Shown here one piece after another: positions 31,383-43,356 of a stretch of DNA of 64,000 bases (position 1 is its first letter; each line of letters starts with the position of its first letter). The translations under genes were made by a program, and so were the position numbers. The DNA is from Roridomyces roridus (Eukaryota > Basidiomycota > Agaricomycetes > Agaricales > Mycenaceae). Where the stretch lies: contig JARKIF010000005.1 in NCBI GenBank assembly GCA_029378245.1, positions 1,674,001-1,738,000 on the forward strand, in the 5' to 3' direction. Below the pieces are notes generated by a model that had not been told where the DNA came from, did not search any database, and saw only the letters and a list, made by a program, of their open reading frames with translations.

Positions 31383-33713
31383 TTATTCTTCGTTGGTCCA
31401 AATCTTGGGCACCTGCTTCTTGAAGGGCTCCAGCGTGAACTCGATACTTGAACAGGGATACCCAATCTCGAATTTCTCCAGCACCGTAGGATGCAGGATA
31501 CCCAATGTCCCAAGCTTCATATCCTGCAGGTGCAGCGCCGTCTCAATCTCTTGCTTGACTGCGGAGATTGAGTTCTTCGCCGCGGCTGGCGGTGGCCGAT
31601 AATATATAGTCGCCGCACGTCCGGGGAAGTACATAGGATCTGATTCCGTGGTGAGAGACGCCGCTATGATTCATGACAAAACCTACCACTCGTCTCCTTG
31701 ATGTAGTATCCCGTTTTCGCTGTGTGATCTTGGCTCCCAATCCTCGGCACGTCGAGCATCTTCATTGCTCGGTCAAGCATACCGTGTACGACCTCAAAAC
31801 CAGCGGTCTTGTTGCACCAGACAGCTGCAGCGTGTCTGATGTTCCGCGCTTGTCGCTCTCGGGTCGAGTCCTTGACCGCGATGTCGCTGGTCTCGAAGAT
31901 CTTGATCGGGAGGGCATGCGAACGATTCTCCCGGATGGTCTTGAGAAGGCCTGGAACCAGCGTAGTTCGTACGACCTGGAATTCAAGCGTTTTCGGGTTG
32001 GCGATCTTGATCACGGTTTTGCCGTCATCCTCGTGGTTTAACCACTCAAAGTTTTCCTCATGGGAACACTGCCAAAACGAGTTAAGAGCTGTTTAAAGTA
32101 ACGGCGTTGACGGAATACCAGAATGAGCGGCAAGACCTCGACCCATCCGGCCAAGGCCCATTCTTGACGCACAACATCGCTCACTTCGCTGACTGGCGAA
32201 GGTTGGCCGACCGTCGTGGTGGGAGGGAAGGTGAGCGGAAGATTGTTGAATCCATACGCAATGGCGGCATCCTCCATGAGATCACATTCGTGCAGGATGT
32301 CGGGTCTGGTGGCTGGTATTTCAACCAGAATCTTGTCGGGGTTGGAAGGCGAGAGGGAAGTGTAGAGCGACATTTTTTGCAGAAGCTTGGAAACTTCGGA
32401 GCCCGACAGGTTGAGACCGGTACACGAGTTGACGTAGGAGGCATGAGCCGTGGTGTGCCGACCAGAAATATCGGGCGTGATTTTGGATTGACCGTCTGGA
32501 AGGATGACCTTGACTGGCTCGATTCTGTCCAGAGGTCAGTAGATGACCCAGAGGGAAAAAAGAGGTTTCTTACGTGTACGGCTCCGCGCAATACTCGGAG
32601 AACATGGTAGCGACCATGTTGACAACAATGTCGAGTTTGGTCTGGTCGGTAGCAGTCACGTCGATGAAGATATTCCTCGTGTTCAGCGTGATTTTACTAT
32701 GCTCCGAGTTGATGATTGGGGGCATGGACAATACACGGTCCTTTGCATCGTAGATGATGGGGTAGACGGGCGAGTCCCTGATAATGGGAAGGTACTTTGA
32801 CAAGTGCTTTTCCGACTGAAGAAGAGATTAGAACAAAAAATGAGATTGGATACTTTCCTTACTTCGTACACCGTCATCAGCTCCTCCGCAGTGTATTCCC
32901 TGTCTTTACTCAAGGGCTTGAATTTGATATCTTTCGGCGGTCTTGCCTCGTATCTGAAGGGCGCCTCTAGGGTATCCAAATCATGAGTTCCGATTGCGAC
33001 AAATTGCCGCCGTCTACAGATGTTCTGGTGAAGCTTGTCTTGTAAATCTATGAAGGACGCATATGAAAGCTCCGTGAACTTGACGTTACGCAGAACTGCG
33101 CATGCGAAGAGAGGTCGAATCTTCTTCGTCTACGGCCAAATCAGTCGGGTTCATTAAGTAGTTCGCGACATACGTCTGGGTGAACGGTAACGTTCACAAG
33201 ACCCACCTCCCCGTTCGGGGGCATCGCAAGCTTGTAACGCGGGGCTTCGGCTTTGCCCAAGAAAACGCGAAGAGCACGCGCAATTCCTTCGATACATAAA
33301 AGGTCGTATCTGGACACAGAAATTAGCAGATCGGAGTGGAAATACCGAATGGAACTGGCCTGTTGGCAGGAATCTCAATCTTCAGTTGCTGTTCAACGGA
33401 TAGATCAACCACTGGACCATGGCGGATGCATGCAGAGTCGCACCGGAGGGTCTGTTGGTAAACCGTTTTTAATCGCCTCCTCGACCTCGGCAGTCGTCTG
33501 AACCAGAGTCAAAGAATAGCCAGAGCCATCGCAGACAACGCACATCTTCATCCAATTCGATCCCATACTCGAAGCAAAGGTGGTCGAATTCCTCTGACGC
33601 TGGCAGACACGGTGATCAGAAACGAGGCGATTTCGAGGGCGGGCAGTTCAGTCACTGTATTCTTGTCCGAGTCGTTTCCAGAGGTCTGCTTTGTTGACGG
33701 ATACGGTGGGCAT
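31383..33713 (-). CDS. FRS1: Cytosolic phenylalanyl-tRNA synthetase beta subunit
   Basis: Beta chain of the alpha2beta2 enzyme that charges tRNA-Phe. The start [20 protein letters not shown] is the eukaryotic consensus. A B1/B3/B4 editing part contains [33 protein letters not shown] and [29 protein letters not shown]. The B5 region includes [20 protein letters not shown] and [30 protein letters not shown]. The catalytic-like core ends with [33 protein letters not shown] and VPKIWTNEE. About ten introns. Its partner FRS2 is at 49046-50849. It is divergent from DPH6 with only 57 bp between ATGs. Confidence 0.96.
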
Positions 33714-33770
33714 GGTAGAAGGTCGAGTCAAGAAGAAATCTACTCGATCACATGTTTATCTTTCGACTTG

Positions 33771-36149
33771 ATGAAGTACGTCGCGCTGCTCAGTGGAGGC
33801 AAGGACAGCTGCTACAATCTACTGCACTGTGACAAGAATGGACACCAACTCGTCGCCGCCGCTTCCTTGGGCCCAGAACCCGGCAAAGGTCTTGCAAAAC
33901 TGACCACTCTTCTCCCTTCTAAACGAGAACAGAGGAACTCGACTCGTACATGTATCAAACGGTCGGCCAGGACGCGATAGAGCTTGTTGCACGTGCCCTG
34001 GATGTCCCTCTGTATCGGAGGGTCATTTCTGGCCAAGCAATCGAGCAAGGACTCGAATATGGGGCTCGAAATGGCTCCGACGGAACGCTTGGGGACGAAA
34101 CCGAAGACCTTTACGCTCTGCTATCTACGGTCAAAGTGGCTGTCGATGTCCCGATCTCCAAACGTGAACTCAACTGCTGCTAGTCTCACCATCCGGATAT
34201 TCAAGGCGTTTCCGTGGGTGCAATTCTCTCCAACTACCAGAGAGTCCGAGTGGAACATGTGTGAGCCGCGCCCCGGGATTCTAATTCGCGACTCATACGT
34301 CCCAGATGCCGTCGCCTGTCTCTAACGCCGCTGTGTTACCTGTGGCAAAGAGACCAAGGCGAATTAATGTCAGAGATGATCGCGGCGGGGATGGAGGCCA
34401 TTCTGATCAAAGTGGCGGGCATCGGGCTTACTGTAAAACATCTAGGCAGTACTCTGGCGCAGATGGAACCCACTTTTATCAAGTTGGTGAGCGTACCTGT
34501 CCTTGATCCCGAGCTGGACGTGAAACCATTTAGAACAATCTTTATGGGTCACACATATGCGGAGAGGGCGGCGAATACGAGACCCTCACATTGGACTGCC
34601 CGGTCTTCAAACACAAGATCGTATTGACAGAAGTCGAAACCGTGATTCACTCGGACAACGCGTTTGCGACTGTGGCCTATTTACGAGTCAAAAATGCGAC
34701 ACTGGAACCCAAAACAGCCGTCCTGGAGACCGTTGTGGCCATCCCAGAGCTTTTGGATGATCGAGCAGCCTCAGTCCGGGATTGTATGTTGCAACCAAAC
34801 GCATTCACGCAAGAACGGTCTCGCCCTGATCTCTCTTCCGCTTTTCTGCGGCCAAAACCCCGCAGTAACAAGGTGGAATCGTGGGTTTCTGTCTCAGATA
34901 TCGGCGCGGATGCGCACGACGGCTCGATAGAAGATGAAGTACGCCAATGTTTTACCATTCTGAAAGGTCAGGATACATTAAGGCTCCTAGCACAACACCT
35001 GACAGCCTTACAGACGAGCTTTCCAAGTATGACCTTGAGCTCTCTGACTGCAGCAACATCAATATCTTCTTGTCCTCTGTGGACGACTTTTCCGCCATGA
35101 ACGCGGTCTATGGCACATTTTTTGGGACCAGTCCACCATCTCGCGCGTGTGTGGCCGTCTCCCTCCCTCCTCCGTCCCGGGTGCGTTTGGAATGCATAGC
35201 ACATGCCAGAACAACGGAACGGCATGCCCTACATGTCCAAGGCTTGAGTTATTGGGCCCCAGCCAACATCGGCCCATACTCCCAAGCCATCCTGGTTTGT
35301 AAACGTTCTGTTCTTCTTCGATTAGCATCAACTGCTCTTTAGGTAGACGAGCGGATATTCGTCTCTGGCCAAATCGGGTTGATCCCCAGCAGTCTTTTAC
35401 TGCCCTCACCGCAGTCCCTGGCTTTGGAGACGGCGCTGTGCACCCAACACGTGATCCGGGTGACGGACGCCCTCAGCACCAGCACCGGGGGATGGACAGG
35501 ACACACTCAAATTGCTCTATATTGGTTGAGCAATCAATCCGATCTCGAGAATGTAAAGCGTGGACACCAAATACTCCAGGTATGCGCTTCCTTCGTCGCC
35601 GTTACATTGCGCCAACCCCAATACAGGATCCCCGGACACCAACGCTGTTCCTAGTCGTCAAACAACTGCCCAAAAACGCACTTGTTGAAAAGCAAGTCCT
35701 GTTGCACACCGGGCGGGTCATGGTCCCGGACGAAGAAGACGGCGAACTTTCCGTCGAAAAGCAGGAGCCCATATTCGAAAAGGGTGATTTCTCTTCCTTG
35801 GCGTGTGATCCATCTATTCAATTGGTACATTCTAGGTGAAACCCCAGAAGGCTTCCATTGGGAGGTATCACGGTTTGCTGGGACGAGCTCGTCTTGCACC
35901 ATCATATGTGGTCGAAACACCGGAAACAACACTTTCCCGGATTTCAAGTCTGAACGTGCGCTTAGTTCTATATGGGAACGCACTCTGTCTGTGCGAATCT
36001 TCTACGTTCCATCGCAAGAGTCGACTGCTGGTTTTTTCGATCATTTGTTCGAAGCTCCAGCTCCGCCAGCAACATTCATACCGTGCGGAAACATATCTAC
36101 TGAGGAACGCGACGATTGGGATTACGCACTATGTATTCTCAGCGTGTAA
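33771..36149 (+). CDS. DPH6: Diphthine-ammonia ligase (DPH6) with RidA-like domains
   Basis: Last step of diphthamide synthesis on elongation factor 2: amidates diphthine with ATP and ammonium. The N-terminal ATP-pyrophosphatase domain starts MKYVALLSGGKDSCYNLLHC, whose SGGKDS is the PP-loop. It continues with EELDSYMYQTVGQDAIELVARALDVPLYRR, LCYLWQRDQGELMSEMI and GEGGEYETLTLDCP, the domain hallmark. Two Rid/YjgF-like domains follow: one around ELSDCSNINIFLSSVDDFSAMNAVYGTFF, the other around SYWAPANIGPYSQAILVDERIFVSGQIGL, the usual fungal architecture. The C-terminus ends DDWDYALCILSV at 36149. Around eight introns. Convergent with the sugar transporter (42 bp between stops). Confidence 0.93.
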
Positions 36150-36191
36150 AGTACATTCGATTGTAAATACAGAACAGATATTCCTTCCTCC

Positions 36192-38657
36192 CTACGGATT
36201 GGACTCTTCCTTCAGAACCAGCATCTCCCCGAGTCGCCGCCTCATCGCACGTTCCGTAGGCGTGGGAGGCACCCTGCGGGCTAACAAAGCCCCAAACAGC
36301 GTGCACACACCTCCGAAACGGAGGACCCAAGCAACACCATTCTTGCCCAGATACGTGTTCTCATCACCAGAAGACTCGCCATCCACAGCGCGGAATATCA
36401 AACTGGTCACGATGGCGACCTTGCGAGAGTTCAGAAAACAGCCATTCTGCCACGATGGGAAAACTTACAATTAGCTGAGGGGCCACGATGGCGAGATTGT
36501 GTACGCCCAGAATAGTACCACCGGCGACAAGAGCAGTAGGTGGTACTTCTTCTGTCGTAGCGTCGAAGGCGTCATAGGACCGACGGCGCAGTAGAGGGCG
36601 GGTCTCGTCGCTTCCACGACGAGCTGATGCAACGGGCACAGATAATGTGCGAACGTGGGAAGGACGCGCAGCTTCGGATCCAGCGGCGGGATTCGAGAGG
36701 TCCTTGAGGAGCTACCAGACTTGTTAACACCGTAGTCGCTGCCAAATCAAGGCTGCGTACCTCCATGATAATGGCAAAAGGAGCCCACACTGAATGCAAA
36801 CATGAGATGTAGTGCGAGTAGATCGTGTCCACTTACTAGCAACGGACCAGCAGATTCCGATCAAGGCAATGAACACAGTAGCCTGAGGCACCGTGGAGAC
36901 GAAAAAAGTCGACATGGTGAGGATGGTGAACAGAGCCAGTGCGCCGGTCCATATGTTGCGAAGCAGGAAGGGCATGACAGGCAAGCGAAGAGGTTTTCCT
37001 TTGCGAGCAGCCTCGACTTTCCACTGCCGAACCGTAGTTCTGATCCGCGTCAATTCGGCATCCTCGTCGTCTTCGTCACCTTGATGCGCCATTAAGCGGC
37101 GATCACGGTTGGCCAAATGAGGGAGAATGGTTCCAGAAACGACGCCGACTAAAGTCGCATTAGCCCCTGGCAAGGAAAGAGATGATACGCACCAATACTA
37201 TAGAGAAGCATAGCAAATTCGCCTTTTCTAGTAGCAAGGTCGGCATTAGGCTCTTCTCCCAGTTGCTGGGCCATAACTTGGCCAACGTAGGTCGTCCTGA
37301 ACAAATGGAATCGTCGAAAAGAAAATATCTAGCAGAGAAAACGTACGCATAGAAAAGGAACGGGAACCTAATTGGCATCAGCATCGCAAGGATCAACATG
37401 GAAGGGAAACGCACCAGCCGCAGAAAGCAGCCAACTGGACATAGCAAACACGACGTATGGGTCGGGGCAAATTGACTACCGCGTGCTTGATATTGTCAAA
37501 CATTTCCCTGGTCTTGTTGCGAGTGCTGTTCGCACGGCGCAAAGCAGGCCGTTCTTGCTCTTCGTGGCAATAGCAAGTAACCGCCACGGTGGCCACCAGG
37601 ATGACGATACAGATCACACAGAACTTTCTAAACTGTGTGCCTCCGAGGAGGTTGATGATGGGTAGCTCTGCCAGGGGCAGGAAGCCTGGGACCAAAAGTC
37701 TCAGTAGAGAATTAATTAGAGTTCCATAGAAACGACGTACCGAATCCGAAGCCTGTTCAAAGCAAATGAAGATATGGTTCCCGGGGTTTTTTCATTCGTT
37801 ACTCACCGATAATGTTCCCCGCGTTAGTCATTCTTCCGTGCCAGGCATTACCAGAGTTGAGTTGCGAGGCAGGCGTAACGTCCAACAAAAGGTTTCTGAG
37901 AGATGCTTGCAGCGCATTGAGCGCGAAATCCAGGATGTAGAAGCAGAACACAGCAAGCCAAATGGCGGTGTTTTTAGCCTGCTTTCTTAGCGCGTATTGG
38001 ACTGATAGTGTGTGCACTTACCCAGTGCTTCCGCTTCTCGTCCCAGTCCCCAGCCCCAACATCAAACAAGTCAACAACAAAGTCCGCAATAGCCGTGCAA
38101 TACGCGAGCAGCAATGTCGAAATCACCAGCGCGACGGTCGACAGTATAATCCAGTACCGGCGGCGATATTTTGACGTGGACGAGTCAGATATAGCGCCTA
38201 TGACAGGCTGGGCGACAAGCCCGCTAATAGGACCGGCCAACCAGACCAAGGAAGTGAGCTGCTCCGAAATACCTGTTCCCAGCGCATGAGAAAACGGCAG
38301 TTTAAAATGGAATATGGAACGCAGACGGACCGAGGCCGAGCAGAAACGGAGTCCCATAGCTAGCATGACCCGGATCGTCAGCGGACCGCCAAGGAACAGG
38401 ATGAATACTCGCCCAAGCTCAACAGTCCACGCAATTTGAGCGCCAGCCATGGAAATGCTGAGTGTTACAAGGTCCCAAGTACTCATCCGGCGCTTGCCCG
38501 AGCTGGCAATCTTCCGCGCGACTTCGTGGACGTTGGTCTCACTGTCCGAGCCTTCATGCTGTTCGTTGTTGTTGTTCTCCGTGGCCAATGGTTTGGGCCT
38601 CGTAGGCCAAGCAACTTGAGTCGTCGGATCTTCCTGGTCGGCAACGGGAGGAATCAT
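36192..38657 (-). CDS. Sucrose/alpha-glucoside proton symporter, Sut1-like MFS
   Basis: Member of the glycoside-pentoside-hexuronide:cation symporters related to plant SUC/SUT and S. pombe Sut1. The start is MIPPVADQEDPTTQV at 38657; a disordered acidic N-terminus is followed by helix 1 (LVTLSISMAGAQIAWTVELGYGTPFLLGLGISEQL). Keeping this family sequence requires a GC-AG intron at 38360-38412. Next are LVWLAGPISGLVAQPVIGAISD (helix 2 and the loop motif), YRRRYWIILSTVALVIS, KNTAIWLAVFCFYILDFALNALQASLR and GNAWHGRMTNAGNIIGY. The second half has GWFPFLFYATTYVG, a charged loop, VFIALIGICWSV and a Ser-rich cytosolic insertion (PLLRRRSYDAFD). The end is RRRLGEMLVLKEESNP. Substrate specificity is inferred from family only. 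Confidence 0.85.
38360..38412 (-). other. Candidate GC-AG intron in the sucrose-transporter gene
   Basis: The donor reads TGG/GCGAGT and the acceptor ATGCTAG/C. It joins WTVELG to YGTPFLLGLG, a conserved helix-1 sequence. The nearby GT donor would give the wrong frame. Confidence 0.7.
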
Positions 38658-38903
38658 GAGCAAGAAACGCGGCGAGAGTCAAGACCACGCAACAGCCTCA
38701 AGTAGGACCGCATTTATGCAGGTGTACGAAATCGCACGTGCTTTGGGATCAGAGGTAGCTTGAGCGGGAATACTGAGTCGTAGTTATACACAGTAGGTAG
38801 GAATACATAAATAAGTGTAAGTGCTGAAGAAAAGTACAATTGGAGAAACACAACACAGCAGGAGGAAACAGAAACTGGGGAATAATGATACTGCGAGCGA
38901 GGG

Positions 38904-40742
38904 TCACGGACTGCGAACGACCGAGGTCGCTGACATGCCGCGTCTGTGGTTTGGAGGGTCCCCATGAGGGGGTTTTGACCGGAGATTGGGAAAGGGTAGC
39001 CTCCTGCCAGTGGGGGTACTGCTGTCATCTGCGAGAGGTGGTTCCGGGAACTGGGCATATTGGGCCGGCGGCCCAGTGTAGTTTCCCGACTCCTCAAAGA
39101 TGCTTTGATCTCCGCCCTTGAGAACGTGCGGCGACGCGGATATGGAAGACGATCGACTGAGCAAGGGCAGTATCGGACGTGGCGCAGTCGGGTTAGTCCC
39201 CGATCGCGTCCTGTTCTCGGACGAGGAGGGCAAGGCGGTAACAATGTTCAGGGTCTCGGGTGTCGTCCGGAGCTGCGCAGCTGACATGGAGGGCCGTAGC
39301 CGTCGAGGAGTTGTCGTGCCGCTCTGGGAACCGGCCCGATTCGATGAAATAATATCATCATCACCTTCACCCAAGTTGAGAAACGAGCCGTTTTGCGATT
39401 TGTTGTCGGTGGAAGAAGTGCCCTGACTGCCTGAACGAGCACGGTTGAGGTACTTTTCTCGAGCGTCCGCATCTCGCTCTCGCATACGGGTGGCTACTGG
39501 GGATATCGAGGATGTGGCGTTGGAAGGGGGATTGGCTCCACGGGAAGAAGCCGGGAATGCACCATTGCTCGACGGTGCTCCGTGGGGCGACAGGTATGGA
39601 TTTGGTCCGGTCGACGGTGATGAAGAAGAGGACTGACTTCGGGGACCCGCTGCCAAGCCATTGCTCTCCATTTCCCCGCTGTCCGAAGTCGTCGTCGTAC
39701 GACTAGTTCCGGAACCACTTCGCATTCGATTGGGCGACTGCCTAAAGTCGCGGGTCTTGGGCGGCGGGGGAGGAGGCTGCGATTGCAAACCCCATTCGCT
39801 ATTATTCCCTCTGGCTGCGGCCCGGCGAGACTTTTTGTTATTCTCGAATTGCAATCGGGCCGTGTCTTGTAGAGTGTCCTTGGTACTGAACCTACAACCA
39901 GAAAATTGTCCAGTGGAACCATGGTAGCATATTGCCCACGTACGAGTATGCGTAATCGGACGCCGAGAACCCCTCGTTGTTCTTGGCAGTATACTGACAA
40001 CCCCGCTCGATGAGAAGCTGAACAATCTGAGCGCAGTGTGAGGAGCGGAAACTTTTCACATTCAAGCTCTTACCGGTATATGGCCCCAGGAGCTTGCGCT
40101 ATAGTCAAGGTAAAGAAAGGAACAACAAGATGGGTTCAAAGCTCACTCACTAGTGTAATGGCGTATTTCCTTTGTTGTCCGACAAGTTGACGTCTGCTTC
40201 AAAATCACATAGCATCTAAGCAAGATGATGAGAGGTATTCACGGGCACCAGAAGTAGATTACGTACCCGGACGAGCTCTTCGTGGCCTTTAAGCGCCGCA
40301 ATATGAAGGGCAGTCCTGCCATGGACATTGGACCAATCGAGTATGTCGGGATAGCGGTCATAATACAAACGGGCCATGCGTAATGCAGCGCCCATGATGT
40401 CGACGTTGTTCGGACGAGAGCTGGGAGGTGCGCTCGGGGTATGGTCGGCGAGTAGCATGAGAATGGTATTGTTTTCAGAGTCCCTGCTCAATTCCGCGTC
40501 ATCGTGGCCTTCAGACATCAGGAACTCGAAGGTTTCCTCGTGCCCCAGGACGGCTGCCCAGGCGAGAGAGGTGTATCGGCGAGGAGCTGGATCTGGGTTG
40601 CGCAAATCGGTTCTTTGGATGAGTCGCCTGACCATGAAAAGGTTGTTCTCTGGAATGGGTGAGGCCGGGATCGGGGCCAGAGAGGAGCACGGCACTGACC
40701 CTTGACCGCACGGCGGAGGCGGGCGGTCGCATCCTTTTCCAT
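38904..40742 (-). CDS. Ankyrin-repeat protein, possibly AVO2-like
   Basis: The start MEKDATARLRRAVKG at 40742 leads into about four ankyrin repeats: ENNLFMVRRLIQRTDLRNPD, YTSLAWAAVLGHEETFEFLMSEGHDD, GRTALHIAALKGHEELVRML with NLSDNKGNTPLHYASSWGHIPIVQLLIERG, and CQYTAKNNEGFSASDYA. The C-terminal two thirds (about 350 residues) is disordered, rich in Ser, Thr, Pro and Gly, with poly-Pro (QPPPPPPKTRD) and RSGSGTSRTTTTSDSG runs, ending SATSVVRSP. N-terminal ankyrins with a Ser-rich tail is the layout of the TORC2 subunit Avo2, but the ankyrin part alone cannot prove that. Divergent from the STEEP1 gene (78 bp). Confidence 0.7.
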
Positions 40743-40820
40743 GAGATGAGGGGAGAGAAAGAAATAAATGGGGGAATCAATGTACCGAGCATCGGCACAG
40801 CCTCATTCAGCTCTTTCGAA

Positions 40821-41401
40821 ATGCCGAAGGTCATTTCACGCTCTACCGTCTCCACCTCTTCCTCGCGTCCTGCTGCAGCCGACGTCGACCTTCGCGTCTA
40901 TTGTAACTATCCCATTCTCAATTTCTCTTCATGCACTCATCTTGAACAGACTGCATTTGCGGCGAATTCATCGTGCGTAAAGTTGGCCTACGTGATCTAC
41001 CCGGCTTACAAGAAAAACAGCTGGTCATTGACAAAACACTCGCCTCTCTCCCGCGGCGCAAAACAGACGGAGCCATCATCCTCCGAGCACAGGACACTGA
41101 AACCCACAAGGCATGCGTGTTCAAACTGAATGCTGTGGCAGGCGAAGCTGTACTTCTAGAACGGTACGTGGCGGTCTCACAGGCCACTAGTGTCCGCTCA
41201 TTTTTGACGCCTAGGGAAGGGGGACACGAACGTCAGTTTAGATTCCATTGTCCCAGATGCGCGCTGCCCATTGGGTACCAGTCGACGCCGCCGCCCGCAA
41301 AATCAGGGCCGTTCGTCTACATTTTGGCAGGGGCGTTGAGTCAGGTGCAAGGACAGACGCCGGCAGACGCGTTTGAGGGAGAAGAATCAGATTCAAATTA
41401 A
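40821..41401 (+). CDS. STEEP1/CXorf56 (UPF0428) family protein
   Basis: In animals STEEP1 promotes ER exit of STING; the ancestral fungal role is unknown. The start MPKVISRSTVSTSSSRP matches the family N-terminus. The first zinc-ligand pair is in VYYCICGEFIVRKV, created by an intron splitting the second tyrosine codon. LRDLPGLQEKQLVIDKTLASLPRRKTDGAI follows, and after a second intron REGGHERQFRFHCPRCALPIGYQS contains the second Cys pair. FVYILAGALSQVQGQ ends the domain, with a short acidic tail. Full length of about 160 residues is near the family size. Divergent from the ankyrin gene. Confidence 0.85.
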
Positions 41402-41714
41402 TAGAGTACAAGCGTGTATGTATGATAGCGAGACCTGCAAGACAGATGCGGTCAGTACGAGTTGGATTGACGAGAACAGGAGAAAAAAAGATGGCTCAGA
41501 TACCGTTGTAGTAGGGTATATTCACGACACGGTTTAACACCAGTGTTCATACAGTGTGAATAAAGTTGACATCACCGAGAAGGAAATGGGAAAGAGACTC
41601 ACAGAGTGTGGTGTTGAATGGAGAGAGGAGAAGGAACGAAAAAAAGTTGGCGGTGTTTTATAGCATTTGGCAAATGATGCAAGTGCACGTGAATCGGATT
41701 TCAGTCGGCGCCCA
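41402..41714. other. Intergenic region
   Basis: About 310 bp between two same-strand genes. It contains a GTGCACGTGAAT element at about 41682, some 30 bp before the next ATG. Nothing coding is apparent. Confidence 0.45.
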
Positions 41715-42831
41715 ATGGACCCAATCCCAACGCTCCGTGAAGTCGAGTTGGAGACCCTACTCCGCCAACGCGACAACCAACTGACAGAGCTAACTGCAAG
41801 TGCTCGCTCGCACAGCGACGTGTATACTAATCCCTACCCACAGGACGAAGTAACGCGTCTCCGCACTTTCCTTGTATCCCAGCCCTCGCCCGCGGCGACA
41901 GATGCTGTCACAATACCCCCAGCCCTCACCTCTTTGCTACTCCCCCATCTAAGCGCTCCTTCCAAGCCCTCTTCCTCGACATCAACGACCGCCGCCTTGA
42001 CCCAGCGGACACGGCTGCTCCAAGAGGAAAACGACGAATTGTACGAGCTTCTGCGACAAAGTGAGACCGGGAAGCTCAAGGAAGAGGTCCGCGGTCTACG
42101 TCGTCTCGTCGAGCGTCTCGACAATGCGTTACGCGGTAGGTTTCACCCTGCGCCCACTTTGTCTCTAATTAATCAAATTACTCGAATAGAATCCCACCAA
42201 GTCGTCTTGAACCTCTCGTTCGTATTCCGCATTACATTCCTAACACGGTCTCCGACATCCTGATAACAGAACGGAGCTCGACAAGTCGTACGAAGTGGTA
42301 CTATCCAACGCGCCCCGCGCCGAGAAGCAGCCTTCGCGGTCACCCCGCAACTCATACCACCCCCTTCCCAGCAACGGTACGACTACTTCCAACGGAGGAG
42401 GTGCCCCAGCAGGCAAAGTCCCACCCACCGGGCCCCGCGCACACAAAAAGCCCCGGCTAACAGGCCCAGAGCCACAAGCCTCGCCTCCACCACCCCCAAC
42501 AGGTCCAAAGAATCAACGCCAACGCGAGTCTTCTCCGCGGCCACCAAAAGCTGGGAGTAGCACTAGCACTAATAGCAACGGCCGGATGGACGTCGATGAA
42601 CATTCACCGCCCGTCGAGCGCGACCAGGACTCTGGCCGACATCGCGATCGCAGTGAGCGTCGAGACGACCGGGAGCGCGATCGGGATGCCGGGCGTCGAG
42701 AACGACGCAATGGAAATGGAAACGGGGGTGGGGGACGAAGCGGTGGTAGCGGCCCAAGACGGGGTGGTGCGGCCGAGCGTGGTCCACCAACGAATGTGGA
42801 TCGGACGCTAAAGGAGAGAATGGGTCTGTAA
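41715..42831 (+). CDS. Coiled-coil protein, possible WTAP/Mum2-like m6A-writer subunit
   Basis: WTAP/Mum2 proteins are coiled-coil partners of the mRNA m6A methyltransferase. The start MDPIPTLREVELETLLRQRD opens a leucine-rich coiled coil that continues LTELT/DEVTRLRTFL after a candidate GC-AG intron (41796-41843). After a Pro/Ser spacer, RTRLLQEENDELYELLRQSETGKLKEEVRGLRRLVERLDNALR and ESHQVVLNLSTELDKSYEVVL resemble the WTAP pattern. The C-terminal half is disordered: Pro-rich, then RD/RE repeats (RHRDRSERRDDRERDRDAGRRERR) and a Gly/Arg run, ending ERMGL. Such tails occur in splicing-linked proteins. The assignment rests only on general pattern; it could be another nuclear coiled-coil protein. 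Confidence 0.55.
41796..41843 (+). other. Candidate GC-AG intron, 48 bp and in frame
   Basis: Donor ACT/GCAAGT, a perfect TACTAAT branch site and CCCACAG acceptor. It is a multiple of three without stops, so retention would add 16 residues inside the first coiled coil. Confidence 0.75.
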
Positions 42832-43356
42832 TATGTCTGCTTTAGTTGTATCTGGTATGGACACTTTCCAGCCTGTAGCATATATTATTCTGTTTCAGTC
42901 TTGCTTCCCACCTGTATTTTTACGATCACGTGTATCAAGCGCGTCTCGAAAGATTCAACTTTTTATTGCGGTACAACAATAAGAGACTACGTGTACGTAC
43001 AAACTCTGCAAGAGTATTAGTACAAAAAGACGCATAGATGCGCAAAGCCTATCATAGTATACTGGAGTACAATAGGTCGAGATGCGCCTGGTGGCCAAAG
43101 AGGGTATGGCTGGTACAAGAGTACAACAAGGTGGGTGAGGAATAGCATCGGAATTACGGCGACGATGCGTAGGGTAAGGAGTGGCGGGGGGATATTTAAA
43201 GAGAGTATATTGTAATCTCCCAATTGGAGAAGGAGTGGGTGTGCCAGCGCACGGAGGCGGGCGTGGACGTAAAACACGCCGTTTTCGTCGGGGTGCCGTG
43301 TCGCGCCACGAATTGAGCGTCGGGGGTCCAAAACGTGCCAAAAAATGGAGAGAGGA
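42832..43356. other. Convergent 3' intergenic region
   Basis: About 525 bp between the stops of two convergent genes. It must hold both 3' UTRs. A TCACGTG lies near 42927. I see no coding sequence or repeat. Confidence 0.45.
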
